Shown here one piece after another: positions 1-5,204 of a stretch of DNA of 5,221 nucleotides. The notes below the pieces were generated by a model. The model was given only the letters and a program-made list of their open reading frames with translations. It had not been told where the DNA came from and did no database searches. The stretch is from Oscillospiraceae bacterium (GTDB lineage Bacteria > Bacillota > Clostridia > Oscillospirales > Oscillospiraceae): the NCBI GenBank assembly GCA_009786775.1, contig WQRL01000165.1:1-5221 (forward strand). Direction: 5' to 3'. A program made the translations under genes and the position numbers. The stretch's first letter is position 1, and each line of letters starts with the position of its first letter.

Positions 1-230
1 TCTTCATCTACTACAGGCTCTTCAGGCTCGTCTGCTTCGGGTTCCTGAGGCTCCTCGGCAGGCTCTTGTGGTTCTTCGGTTGCCGGTTCCGCCACTGGTG
101 CTGCATCCTCTACCGGTGCAGGCTCGGGCTGCGGTGTGGGTGTGTCGCCACAGCCAACCAATGTCAGCAGCATGGCTGCCATCACGATGACTGTCAGTAA
201 ATACATTCCTTTTGTCTTCCAGTTTTTCAT
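1..230 (-). CDS. Lipoprotein with Glu/Pro-rich spacer, N-terminal part only
   Basis: The reading frame starts at the ATG at 228-230 and stays open to the left edge, giving 76 residues; the C-terminal domain is outside the window. A GGAGG ribosome site (236-240) lies 5 nt before the ATG and fixes the start. Residues 1-8 are a Lys-rich n-region, 9-26 a hydrophobic core, and LVGC ending at Cys27 is a lipobox. By family knowledge the protein is exported, cleaved by signal peptidase II and lipid-anchored at Cys27 on the outer face of the membrane. Residues 29-76 are almost wholly Pro, Glu, Ala and Asp in imperfect EEPQEP-type repeats, a low-complexity spacer that would hold a distal domain away from the membrane. 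Function cannot be told from this part. It has its own promoter with phased repeats and is the last gene seen downstream of the two-component cluster, so it is a likely target of that system (inference). Confidence 0.88.
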   Translation of the reverse strand, partial: MKNWKTKGMYLLTVIVMAAMLLTLVGCGDTPTPQPEPAPVEDAAPVAEPATEEPQEPAEEPQEPEADEPEEPVVDE

Positions 231-266
231 TTTTTCCTCCAATTTTTTATTTCATTTACAGGGTAT

Positions 267-295
267 ATTATAGCGGCTAAAAACGGCAAAACGCG
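267..295 (-). promoter_or_regulatory. Lipoprotein promoter: perfect -10, no clear -35
   Basis: A perfect TATAAT lies on the minus strand at 267-272, about 37 nt before the lipoprotein ATG, which would give a leader of about 30 nt. At the expected -35 position (about 290-295) the minus-strand sequence is CGCGTT, a poor match to TTGACA. A weak -35 with repeats just upstream is the usual look of an activator-dependent promoter. The start point is inferred, not seen. Confidence 0.65.
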
Positions 296-358
296 AATCT
301 GACATATTTATTTCGAAGCTGACAACGAGGGCTCGAAGCTGACAAAATTGTCAGCTTC
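295..358 (-). repeat. Three 20-bp-phased TGTCAG-N-TTC repeats plus palindrome, likely operator
   Basis: On the minus strand the element TGTCAG-N-TTC occurs at 335-344, 315-324 and 295-304, each exactly 20 bp from the next, about two helical turns. A fourth copy faces the other way at 349-358, so 335-358 is a palindrome with perfect 11-bp arms (GAAGCTGACAA / TTGTCAGCTTC) around a 2-bp centre. The copy nearest the lipoprotein gene ends 26 bp before its TATAAT, placing the array at roughly -40 to -95. Direct repeats just upstream of -35 are typical sites for OmpR/PhoB-family regulators, and two such proteins are encoded next door. A second array of the same element lies at 817-846. The palindrome also starts 10 bp past the winged-helix gene's stop but has no T-run after it, so an operator is more likely than a terminator. 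Confidence 0.72.
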
Positions 359-367
359 ACCTCTCCG

Positions 368-703
368 TCATGACTTCCTCTCTGAAAAAAGATATCCCTT
401 TCCGCGCACGGCGCAAATATCATACCCGGCAGTGTTTATTTTTTGACGAAACCGCTTGACAGCCGCCTGAACAACGCTCATGTTATCCCCCATAGGCCGT
501 TGCCATACGCTTTCCGCAATGGTTTCATAGTCAATAATCTTGCCTTCGTTCTGTATGCACAGGTACAGTAATTTCAGTTCCTTATTCGTAAGTTCCAGTA
601 CATTGCCTCTCAGGAGCGCTTGATTTGACAGTAAATCTAATGAAAATGGCCCCTTTATGATTTTTGTAGGCAGCGCATCCCCACTCGAAAGTTCCCATGT
701 CAT
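368..703 (-). CDS. Stand-alone OmpR/PhoB-type winged-helix DNA-binding protein (no receiver)
   Basis: This 111-residue protein is a complete Trans_reg_C-type winged helix (about residues 12-107) with no phosphoacceptor domain. Visible landmarks are the N-terminal strands around KGPFSLDLLSNQ (18-28), LTNKELKLLYLC (38-49), the recognition-helix region VQAAVKRFRQK (78-88) and the wing VRGKGYLF (99-106). It matches the output domain of the response regulator encoded at 901-1584 at about 70 of 96 aligned positions (73%, counted by eye), and similarity starts in the receiver/output linker (TWE versus KWE). The ATG at 701-703 is preferred because AAGGAGGGG (712-720) lies 8 nt upstream; a GTG at 722-724 would overlap that site. 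No receiver remnant is seen upstream: the frame meets a stop before any receiver motif. It probably arose by duplication of the regulator's DNA-binding part and may bind the same repeats without phosphorylation control (inference). Confidence 0.85.
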   Translation of the reverse strand: MTWELSSGDALPTKIIKGPFSLDLLSNQALLRGNVLELTNKELKLLYLCIQNEGKIIDYETIAESVWQRPMGDNMSVVQAAVKRFRQKINTAGYDICAVRGKGYLFSERKS

Positions 704-711
704 ACCTGCTT

Positions 712-720
712 CCCCTCCTT
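712..720 (-). promoter_or_regulatory. Ribosome binding site that sets the start of the winged-helix gene
   Basis: AAGGAGGGG on the minus strand ends 8 nt before the ATG at 701-703. Its strength and spacing favour that ATG over the upstream in-frame GTG at 722-724, whose codons run into this site. Confidence 0.75.
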
Positions 721-742
721 CCACCGATGTCCCGTTTCATGC

Positions 743-784
743 CCGCTAAAAAGCGGATGCCTTTGCAATGCAAATGACATCCGC
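743..784 (-). terminator. Terminator-like hairpin with a possible competing hairpin in the winged-helix leader
   Basis: Read on the minus strand, GCGGATG (778-784) pairs with CATCCGC (753-759). An inner stem of TTTGC with GCAAA closes on an ATT loop, and five Ts follow directly (748-752). This is the form of a rho-independent terminator. It lies about 117 nt past the response regulator's stop, so it could end the kinase-regulator transcript. The TATAAT at 788-793 puts the next start point at about 781-784, inside the first arm, so transcripts from that promoter would carry a shortened stem. The 3' arm can instead pair onward as CCGCT-TTTT-AGCGG (743-756), a perfect 5-bp stem that excludes the terminator. 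Attenuation is therefore possible but unproven. Confidence 0.62.
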
Positions 785-787
785 CCT

Positions 788-816
788 ATTATAGACGATG
801 TTAGAACCCAAAAACT
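788..816 (-). promoter_or_regulatory. Promoter of the winged-helix gene
   Basis: A perfect TATAAT lies on the minus strand at 788-793. The position 17 bp upstream (811-816) reads AGTTTT, a poor -35. Two TGTCAG elements lie beyond it, the nearer one separated from the -10 by 27 bp, nearly the same as the 26 bp at the lipoprotein promoter. The match in design between the two promoters supports control by one activator. Confidence 0.62.
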
Positions 817-846
817 GAAACTGACAGCATAGCTACAATGCTGACA
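817..846 (-). repeat. Two 20-bp-phased TGTCAG repeats upstream of the winged-helix gene
   Basis: On the minus strand TGTCAGTTTC lies at 817-826 and TGTCAGCATT at 837-846, exactly 20 bp apart. The first fits the TGTCAG-N-TTC element found at 295-358 completely; the second shares TGTCAGC and is degenerate afterwards. Spacing and position relative to the -10 copy those at the lipoprotein promoter. It is a likely binding array for the neighbouring response regulator, its receiver-less paralogue, or both. Confidence 0.65.
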
Positions 847-870
847 ATTTTGTTCGTTTCGCGTTTCCGC

Positions 871-892
871 TTGCGCTTGCTTTTGCGCTTGC
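871..892. repeat. Short direct repeat just past the response regulator stop
   Basis: TTGCGCTTGC occurs at 871-880 and again at 883-892, inside a stretch on the minus strand built of GCAAGCG/GAAACG-like units (about 855-892). It forms no clear terminator and has no assigned role; it may simply be low-complexity sequence. Confidence 0.4.
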
Positions 893-900
893 CCATCCCA

Positions 901-1584
901 CTATGCCTTTTCGAAAATATAACCCTTGCCGCGCACTGCGTAGATGTCATACCCCGCCGGTTCCATTTTTTGGCGGAAACGCTTCACAGCCGCTTGGACT
1001 GCATTTCTGTCATCCCCCATGGGGCGCTGCCAAATGCTTTCGTAAATATGATCAAAGTCCATAATCTTGCCTTCATTTTGTATGCACAGGTAGAGCAGCT
1101 TAAACTCTGTGGCTGTCAAATCAAGCATATGCCCGTTCAAAGTGGCCTGATTTGACAATAAATCGAGTGCAAACGGCCCCTTGACTATTTTCCTGGGCAA
1201 CTGCTCACGCCTTGACTGCTCCCACTTAAGAGCCGCCTCCACGCGGGCGCAAAACTCATCAATTTTATAAGGCTTGGTTATATAGTCATTACTCCCTGCG
1301 CGCAGCCCCTTTATTATATCCTCCTGCTCCACCATGCTGGTTAGAAACAAAACAGGAATACTATAAGTGGCCCGCAGTTCTTTCAAAAAACTAATTCCGT
1401 CGCCGTCCGGCAGCATTATGTCCAAAACCGCCACATCAGGGGACTCCACTAAAAAGAATGCCCTCGCCTCTGCCAGTGTTTCAGCGCAAAGAACCCTGTG
1501 ACCCCGCTGCTCCAAAATCCAGCGGTTGGCTTCAAGAATTTTTTTGTTGTCCTCAACAAGCAATATTACCCCAACAGAGTCCAT
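901..1584 (-). CDS. OmpR/PhoB-family response regulator
   Basis: This 227-residue protein has the normal length and two-domain build of the family. The receiver spans about residues 5-118. It shows the acidic pair Glu11-Asp12, the phosphoacceptor Asp55 in VLDIMLPDGDG, the switch Thr82, and Tyr101 and Lys104 in NDYITKPYK. A linker (about 119-129) leads to a winged-helix output domain (about 130-226) with LTATEFKLLYLC, VQAAVKRFRQK and VRGKGYIF. It should be phosphorylated by the kinase encoded 18 nt upstream and then bind DNA as a dimer on direct repeats. The ATG at 1582-1584 is supported by GGAGG (1595-1599), 10 nt upstream. It is almost certainly in one operon with the kinase. Likely targets are the 20-bp-phased TGTCAG arrays at 295-358 and 817-846 (inference). 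All key residues are present, so it looks functional. Confidence 0.95.
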   Translation of the reverse strand: MDSVGVILLVEDNKKILEANRWILEQRGHRVLCAETLAEARAFFLVESPDVAVLDIMLPDGDGISFLKELRATYSIPVLFLTSMVEQEDIIKGLRAGSNDYITKPYKIDEFCARVEAALKWEQSRREQLPRKIVKGPFALDLLSNQATLNGHMLDLTATEFKLLYLCIQNEGKIMDFDHIYESIWQRPMGDDRNAVQAAVKRFRQKMEPAGYDIYAVRGKGYIFEKA

Positions 1585-1602
1585 GTCAGTTTTCCCTCCA
1601 AC

Positions 1603-3267
1603 TCATTTTTCCACAAAGCGCACTGCCTTCGCCTCACAATATTCAGGCAAGCTAAATGTTACAGCAAACCCCTCGCCCTCTGCGGTTTCTATTTTCATCC
1701 CGCCGCCGTGGGCCTCAATAATTTCTTTGCAGAAAGCAAGCCCGAGCCCTGCGCCCTCGCCGCTTGTAAAGCCGCTCTCAAAAGCCCTTGGCAGATTATC
1801 CGCCGCCATGCCCTCTCCCGTATCTGCCACTGTTATGTGAATAAAGCGGGTGTCACCTTCCTCCACCTTCGCGCTAACAGTTATGTTTCCGTTTTTAGTA
1901 TGCCTTAAAGCATTGTCGAAAACATTCCAAAACACCCTTGTCAACTGGTCGGCTACGCCCCATACAGGCGGCAGCCCGCTGGGCAGCCTGAGCAGAATCT
2001 CCGTATTGCGCTTTGCGGCTGTGGATGTGAGCATATTTGTAAGCCGCACAGCCATTTCCCCGATATCCACATCCGCTTTTGTGTCGTCACGCTCTTTCTT
2101 TGTAAACATATCCAGCGCAGAATTTGCAAGACCCGCCAGACGGTGTGCCTCATCGCTTATTGTATTGAGCGCATCCAGCGCTTCATCAGTTATCTCTCCG
2201 CTTTTAATCTGCTGCACCGCCATTTGCGCATAAACAGACATTACAGCAAGCGGGGTGCGCATCTCGTGGGAAATTGTGGCAAGTATGTTTTCCTTATATT
2301 GCTTTTCACGTTCAATAGTGGCAATTTCGTCAGCAATCCGCCTGGCCTCAGCCTCCCTTATAGGGCGCAAATCTTGAATGTATTCCACAAACACAACTGA
2401 ATCCGAAAGGTCAATCTTCACAAGCGTAATCTCAGTCGGCAGCTCTGCACCGTCTATTGTAAGGTACATCCACTCAAACCGTGTCTGCCCCTCCAGTTTA
2501 GCTTGGGCAAAAATTTGATGGAATTTCTCTTTCGAAGATATTCCGCAAGGCTGATACTCCGGAGAGAAGCGGAAAAGACCCTTTTGCACTTCCTTGAAAA
2601 ATTCTTCTTCGCTGCTAACACCGAACAATCCTGGCGTGGGTTTGTTAAAGTCAATAAGATTGTAATCCGAATCGTATACACACGCATACATTGGCGCGGC
2701 ATTAGCCATTGCCCTTATATTCTTGCTTATTTGCTCATGAGCGGCAATTTCAGCGGCAACACGCTGCGCCTCCGCTTCCAGTGCTTCTTCCCGAGCGGCA
2801 ATCGCTTCACGCAGGTCGTAGCCGTAACACACAATAATTTGCCTGTCTGAAGTCAAAATGCGCGTATATGTAAACTCGAAAGGCATTTCCTCACCCGCCA
2901 CGTTCATAAGCGTAAATTCAGCTTTGCCGTGACCGTACTTGAGCACCTGGCTCAACGTGGTGTATATCATTTCTGTAGAATCTCTGCCACCAGGCTGAAA
3001 TTCAGGCCTGTCTACAAAGGTTAAATCCATAATTTCCTGTTTGGATTCCACACCAAACACAGCCACCGCGCGTTCGTTGCAATCCATAAATCTAAATTCG
3101 CCATCTTTATATTCCCAAATTTCCACGTATAACGGTGCGGAATCCAGCAATGTTTTAACCATCATATCCACGGTCACGAGCATCACCTCTGCACTTTCTG
3201 CCTCAGAAACTGCGTCACCAGATATGCCGCATCCCGGCACCGAATCCTTCTTTTCTATTTTCCCCAC
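1603..3267 (-). CDS. Cytoplasmic PAS-PAS sensor histidine kinase
   Basis: The open frame encodes up to 554 residues with no membrane segment or signal peptide, so the kinase should sense an internal signal. Two PAS-like domains lie at about 36-150 and 183-300, each with a PExQP motif (88-92 and 236-240). Each is followed by an Ala/Glu/Arg-rich helix (EAEAQRVAAEIA at 164-175, EAEARRIADEIA at 305-316), so the sensor half looks internally duplicated. The dimerisation/phosphoacceptor helix carries His334 in SHEMRTPLAVM. The ATPase domain shows Asn448 and Asn452 in RVFWNVFDNALRH (N box), DTGEG at 482-486 (G1), the FESGF segment (496-500) and GAGLGL at 505-510 (G2). The partner is the response regulator 18 nt downstream. 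The start is uncertain: the GTG at 3265-3267 has an AAGGGG touching it with no spacer, while the GTG at 3238-3240 and the GTG at 3175-3177 each have better-placed ribosome sites. All three keep both PAS domains. Confidence 0.93.
   Translation of the reverse strand: MGKIEKKDSVPGCGISGDAVSEAESAEVMLVTVDMMVKTLLDSAPLYVEIWEYKDGEFRFMDCNERAVAVFGVESKQEIMDLTFVDRPEFQPGGRDSTEMIYTTLSQVLKYGHGKAEFTLMNVAGEEMPFEFTYTRILTSDRQIIVCYGYDLREAIAAREEALEAEAQRVAAEIAAHEQISKNIRAMANAAPMYACVYDSDYNLIDFNKPTPGLFGVSSEEEFFKEVQKGLFRFSPEYQPCGISSKEKFHQIFAQAKLEGQTRFEWMYLTIDGAELPTEITLVKIDLSDSVVFVEYIQDLRPIREAEARRIADEIATIEREKQYKENILATISHEMRTPLAVMSVYAQMAVQQIKSGEITDEALDALNTISDEAHRLAGLANSALDMFTKKERDDTKADVDIGEMAVRLTNMLTSTAAKRNTEILLRLPSGLPPVWGVADQLTRVFWNVFDNALRHTKNGNITVSAKVEEGDTRFIHITVADTGEGMAADNLPRAFESGFTSGEGAGLGLAFCKEIIEAHGGGMKIETAEGEGFAVTFSLPEYCEAKAVRFVEK
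3175..3190 (-). promoter_or_regulatory. Alternative internal start for the histidine kinase
   Basis: On the minus strand AGAGGTGAT (3182-3190) closely matches the anti-Shine-Dalgarno complement. Its AGAGG core ends 8 nt before the in-frame GTG at 3175-3177 (codon 31 of the long form). Starting here would remove a 30-residue, motif-free N-terminal tail and leave the first PAS domain whole. An ATG pair lies four codons further in. Confidence 0.4.
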
Positions 3268-3353
3268 CCCCTTAAAATGTTTTTAACCGCCTGCGGCCTT
3301 ATTCCTTGTGCCATCTCACATGCTGTAGTATAATCGGGGCAGCACACCCTCCC

Positions 3354-4181
3354 CTACGGTTTTATTCCCTGCTTTTTGTCTTTGCGGTTTTTGAACATTT
3401 GAATAATCCAGCAAATAAACGCCGCCACAGGCAACGCAAGCCACGATGTAACCCAGAAGTCCAAAATCATGCCAACTAAGATGAGGATTACAGACGAAAT
3501 GTAATACAGAATATCATAGATGTCGTTTAGGGTACGCTCACTGTGCCTAATAGTGCCGATAGCCTTAAATGCACAAATAATAACCCACACCAGCGGAAAC
3601 GCGATCCACTGCTGAGTTATTGCCTCAAGTATTACCCCCGCTGCAAAAACTGCAAGCAGAAATCCCGGCAGCGCAGCCCGCGGCTGACTATCATCCCTTT
3701 TTTTAAGAAGGGGCATGACAAACACATAGAGGAGCCAGGTTATAGGCCCTGCAAGCCATGAGATGTACATACTCCCGCTAATCGCTGAATACAGTACCAT
3801 CGCAGTGCTTATCGCCATGTAGATAGCGTCCTCAAGCAGGCTCTCAAAATCGTATGTAAATAATTTGCCTATGTAGACATTCCCCCGCCTGGCATCTACG
3901 GCATCTTTTATAAAAACTATGCTGGCAGTCACCATAAAAAGAAGCGGCGAGAGCATCCTCATTTCATTGAAATCCCTTATATTAACGCCCTGTCCCGCCT
4001 CTATTCTTTCAGCAAAATCCGCAGCAGCGTCGCCGATATACTGACCATCAGTGCCTATGCCAAACAATGTTTCTAGTAGCTGGGGCCCCAACAGCAGCAC
4101 ACCGACAATAACCGCTGTTACCGTAAACGCATAGTCTGAAAAGTCCCATTTTTCTCTTTCTTTTTTCTCGCTCTCACCCAT
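3354..4181 (-). CDS. Polytopic membrane protein of unknown family
   Basis: This 275-residue protein is not one I recognise. By eye it has about seven or eight hydrophobic segments, near residues 18-42, 77-93, 117-137, 139-158, 171-189, 192-208, 223-241 and 244-263. The N-terminus (MGESEKKEREK) and C-terminus (FKNRKDKKQGIK) are both charged. A soluble stretch at about 43-76 and a loop at 94-116 separate the first three segments. Charged loops such as KKRDD (160-164) and RHSERTLND (212-220) suggest cytoplasmic faces. No transporter, protease or enzyme motif is evident. The ATG at 4179-4181 has GGAGG (4188-4192) 6 nt upstream. The stop lies 86 nt before the kinase gene with no convincing terminator between them, so read-through into the kinase-regulator pair is plausible. 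It could be a membrane partner supplying input to the soluble kinase, but nothing in the sequence shows that directly. Confidence 0.82.
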   Translation of the reverse strand: MGESEKKEREKWDFSDYAFTVTAVIVGVLLLGPQLLETLFGIGTDGQYIGDAAADFAERIEAGQGVNIRDFNEMRMLSPLLFMVTASIVFIKDAVDARRGNVYIGKLFTYDFESLLEDAIYMAISTAMVLYSAISGSMYISWLAGPITWLLYVFVMPLLKKRDDSQPRAALPGFLLAVFAAGVILEAITQQWIAFPLVWVIICAFKAIGTIRHSERTLNDIYDILYYISSVILILVGMILDFWVTSWLALPVAAFICWIIQMFKNRKDKKQGIKP

Positions 4182-4207
4182 GACTTACCTCCCTCTTACC
4201 AAGCCTT

Positions 4208-4236
4208 ATTATACACCTATTTTATCTCTGCCGCAA
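4208..4236 (-). promoter_or_regulatory. Promoter of the membrane-protein gene
   Basis: On the minus strand TTGCGG (4231-4236) and a perfect TATAAT (4208-4213) are separated by exactly 17 bp, the ideal sigma-70/sigma-A spacing. The start point would be near 4201, about 20 nt before the ATG at 4181. The -35 matches only in its TTG. No TGTCAG element is seen upstream, unlike the lipoprotein and winged-helix promoters. Confidence 0.65.
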
Positions 4237-4370
4237 GGCTGGCAGGATTTGTAATACGAGCGGCACGGTGTGGGCTGCTAGTCCCCCCCTTTTATAAACC
4301 ATCCGTTGGACACGGGTGCTGTGACGAGCTGACTTTTTACAGCAATATCAAAAGCAAGGAGTGCAATATA
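4237..4370. other. Divergent intergenic region between membrane protein and phzF-like gene
   Basis: This is the upstream part of the gap between two divergent genes. On the plus strand it holds a C-run (about 4283-4289) followed by TTTATAAA, and an AAGGAG ribosome site (4356-4361) 9 nt before the phzF-like ATG. A plus-strand promoter must lie here, but no convincing -35/-10 pair stands out. Only a weak 4-bp hairpin (GCTG ... CAGC near 4328-4343) is seen, and no riboswitch class is recognisable. Confidence 0.4.
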
Positions 4371-5204
4371 ATGAAAATATTCATTGCAAGCGCATTTAGC
4401 AAGGATAACAAAGGTGGCAACCTTGCAGGAGTGTGCCTATACGGAGAAGGGTTAAATGCGCAGCAGAAACAAGCCATTGCCAAAGAGCTGGGGCTTTCTG
4501 AAACCGTGTATATCTCTGGAGGCGAAAAAGAGCTTTTCAAGCTGGAGTATTTCACTCCTGCGGAGGAGGTGCCGCTGTGCGGCCATGCGACTATTGCCGC
4601 ATTTGTGGTAATGCAGGACAAGCTGACGCTCAAAAAAAAGTATTCCATTGAAACTAAGAGCGGCATCCTAGGTATAAGCCTGGATGGCACCAGTGTTTTT
4701 ATGGAGCAAAACAGCCCTGAGTTTTATGAGGTCTTGACGAAATCCGATGTTATGGGCTGCTTTAGTTCTGATGTGACAAGCGATGTGCTTCCCATAGAGA
4801 TTGGCTCGACAGGCCTTCGTGATATAATGCTGCCCGTCAAGAGCTTAGCTGCTTTGGATGCCATGGAGCCTGATTTTGAGGCCATTTCTGAAGTCAGCCG
4901 GAGGTTCGGCGCCGTGGGCATCCACGCTTTCGCTCTTGAAGGCGGGCGTATCGTTTGCCGTAATTTTGCTCCGCTCTACGATATACCTGAGGAGAGTGCA
5001 ACAGGCACAAGCAACTGCGTTTTGGCGTGCTATCTCTGGAAGAACAATGTCCTGCGCCAAAGCGAGTATGTATTCGAGCAGGGGTACAGTTTGGGCAGCC
5101 CCAGCGAAATAACTGTGCGGCTGAATACTGCCGGGGAAGATATAGAAGGTGTCAGTGTCGGCGGGTGCGGGTATGTGGTGGATGAAAGGGTTGTTGATGT
5201 CTAA
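4371..5204 (+). CDS. PhzF-family isomerase/epimerase-like protein
   Basis: At 277 residues this has normal length for the PhzF fold, a pseudo-symmetric pair of diaminopimelate-epimerase-like domains. Family signatures seen are GGNLAGV (15-21), SETVYI with Glu44 at the catalytic-acid position, EVPLCGHATIAA (66-77) at the end of the first half, and IPEESATGTSN (205-215) in the second. PhzF itself isomerises a dihydro-hydroxyanthranilate in phenazine synthesis. Most homologues outside phenazine operons are of unknown substrate, and no phenazine genes are near, so only the family is called. The usual Glu-Asp before the ATG(S/T) motif is Glu-Glu here, a conservative change. The ATG at 4371 has AAGGAG 9 nt upstream. 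It is transcribed away from the two-component cluster, and the stop lies 17 bases before the right edge. The protein should be cytoplasmic. Confidence 0.9.
   Translation: MKIFIASAFSKDNKGGNLAGVCLYGEGLNAQQKQAIAKELGLSETVYISGGEKELFKLEYFTPAEEVPLCGHATIAAFVVMQDKLTLKKKYSIETKSGILGISLDGTSVFMEQNSPEFYEVLTKSDVMGCFSSDVTSDVLPIEIGSTGLRDIMLPVKSLAALDAMEPDFEAISEVSRRFGAVGIHAFALEGGRIVCRNFAPLYDIPEESATGTSNCVLACYLWKNNVLRQSEYVFEQGYSLGSPSEITVRLNTAGEDIEGVSVGGCGYVVDERVVDV

Noticed and set aside
335..358. Palindrome as a rho-independent terminator of the winged-helix gene
   Set aside because: The stem is strong and lies just past the stop, but the loop is tiny and no T-run follows on the minus strand. Its arms are copies of the repeat element, so an operator reading is better.
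722..724. Upstream GTG as the start of the winged-helix protein
   Set aside because: The codons after it run through the AAGGAGGGG site that serves the ATG at 701-703, and the GTG itself has no ribosome site.
704..790. Remnant of a receiver domain upstream of the winged-helix gene
   Set aside because: Translation in the same frame hits a stop within about 20 bases of the GTG at 722-724, and none of the receiver motifs appears in any minus-strand frame.
1584..1589. TGTCAG at the response regulator start codon as a further regulator site
   Set aside because: It is a single copy without a partner at 20 bp and overlaps the ATG; TGTCAG also occurs singly in coding sequence at 192-197 and 5150-5155, so chance explains it.
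1850..2850. Open frames on the plus strand and in other minus frames within the kinase gene
   Set aside because: They overlap a clearly conserved histidine kinase, have no recognisable domains and lack good ribosome sites; they are shadows of the kinase codons.
3327..3332. TATACT on the minus strand as a separate promoter for the kinase-regulator pair
   Set aside because: The expected -35 position reads AGGGGA and no repeat element lies nearby. It may be real but cannot be told from chance.
4237..4370. Riboswitch or structured leader for the phzF-like gene
   Set aside because: Only a 4-bp hairpin is visible and no conserved core of a known riboswitch class could be matched.
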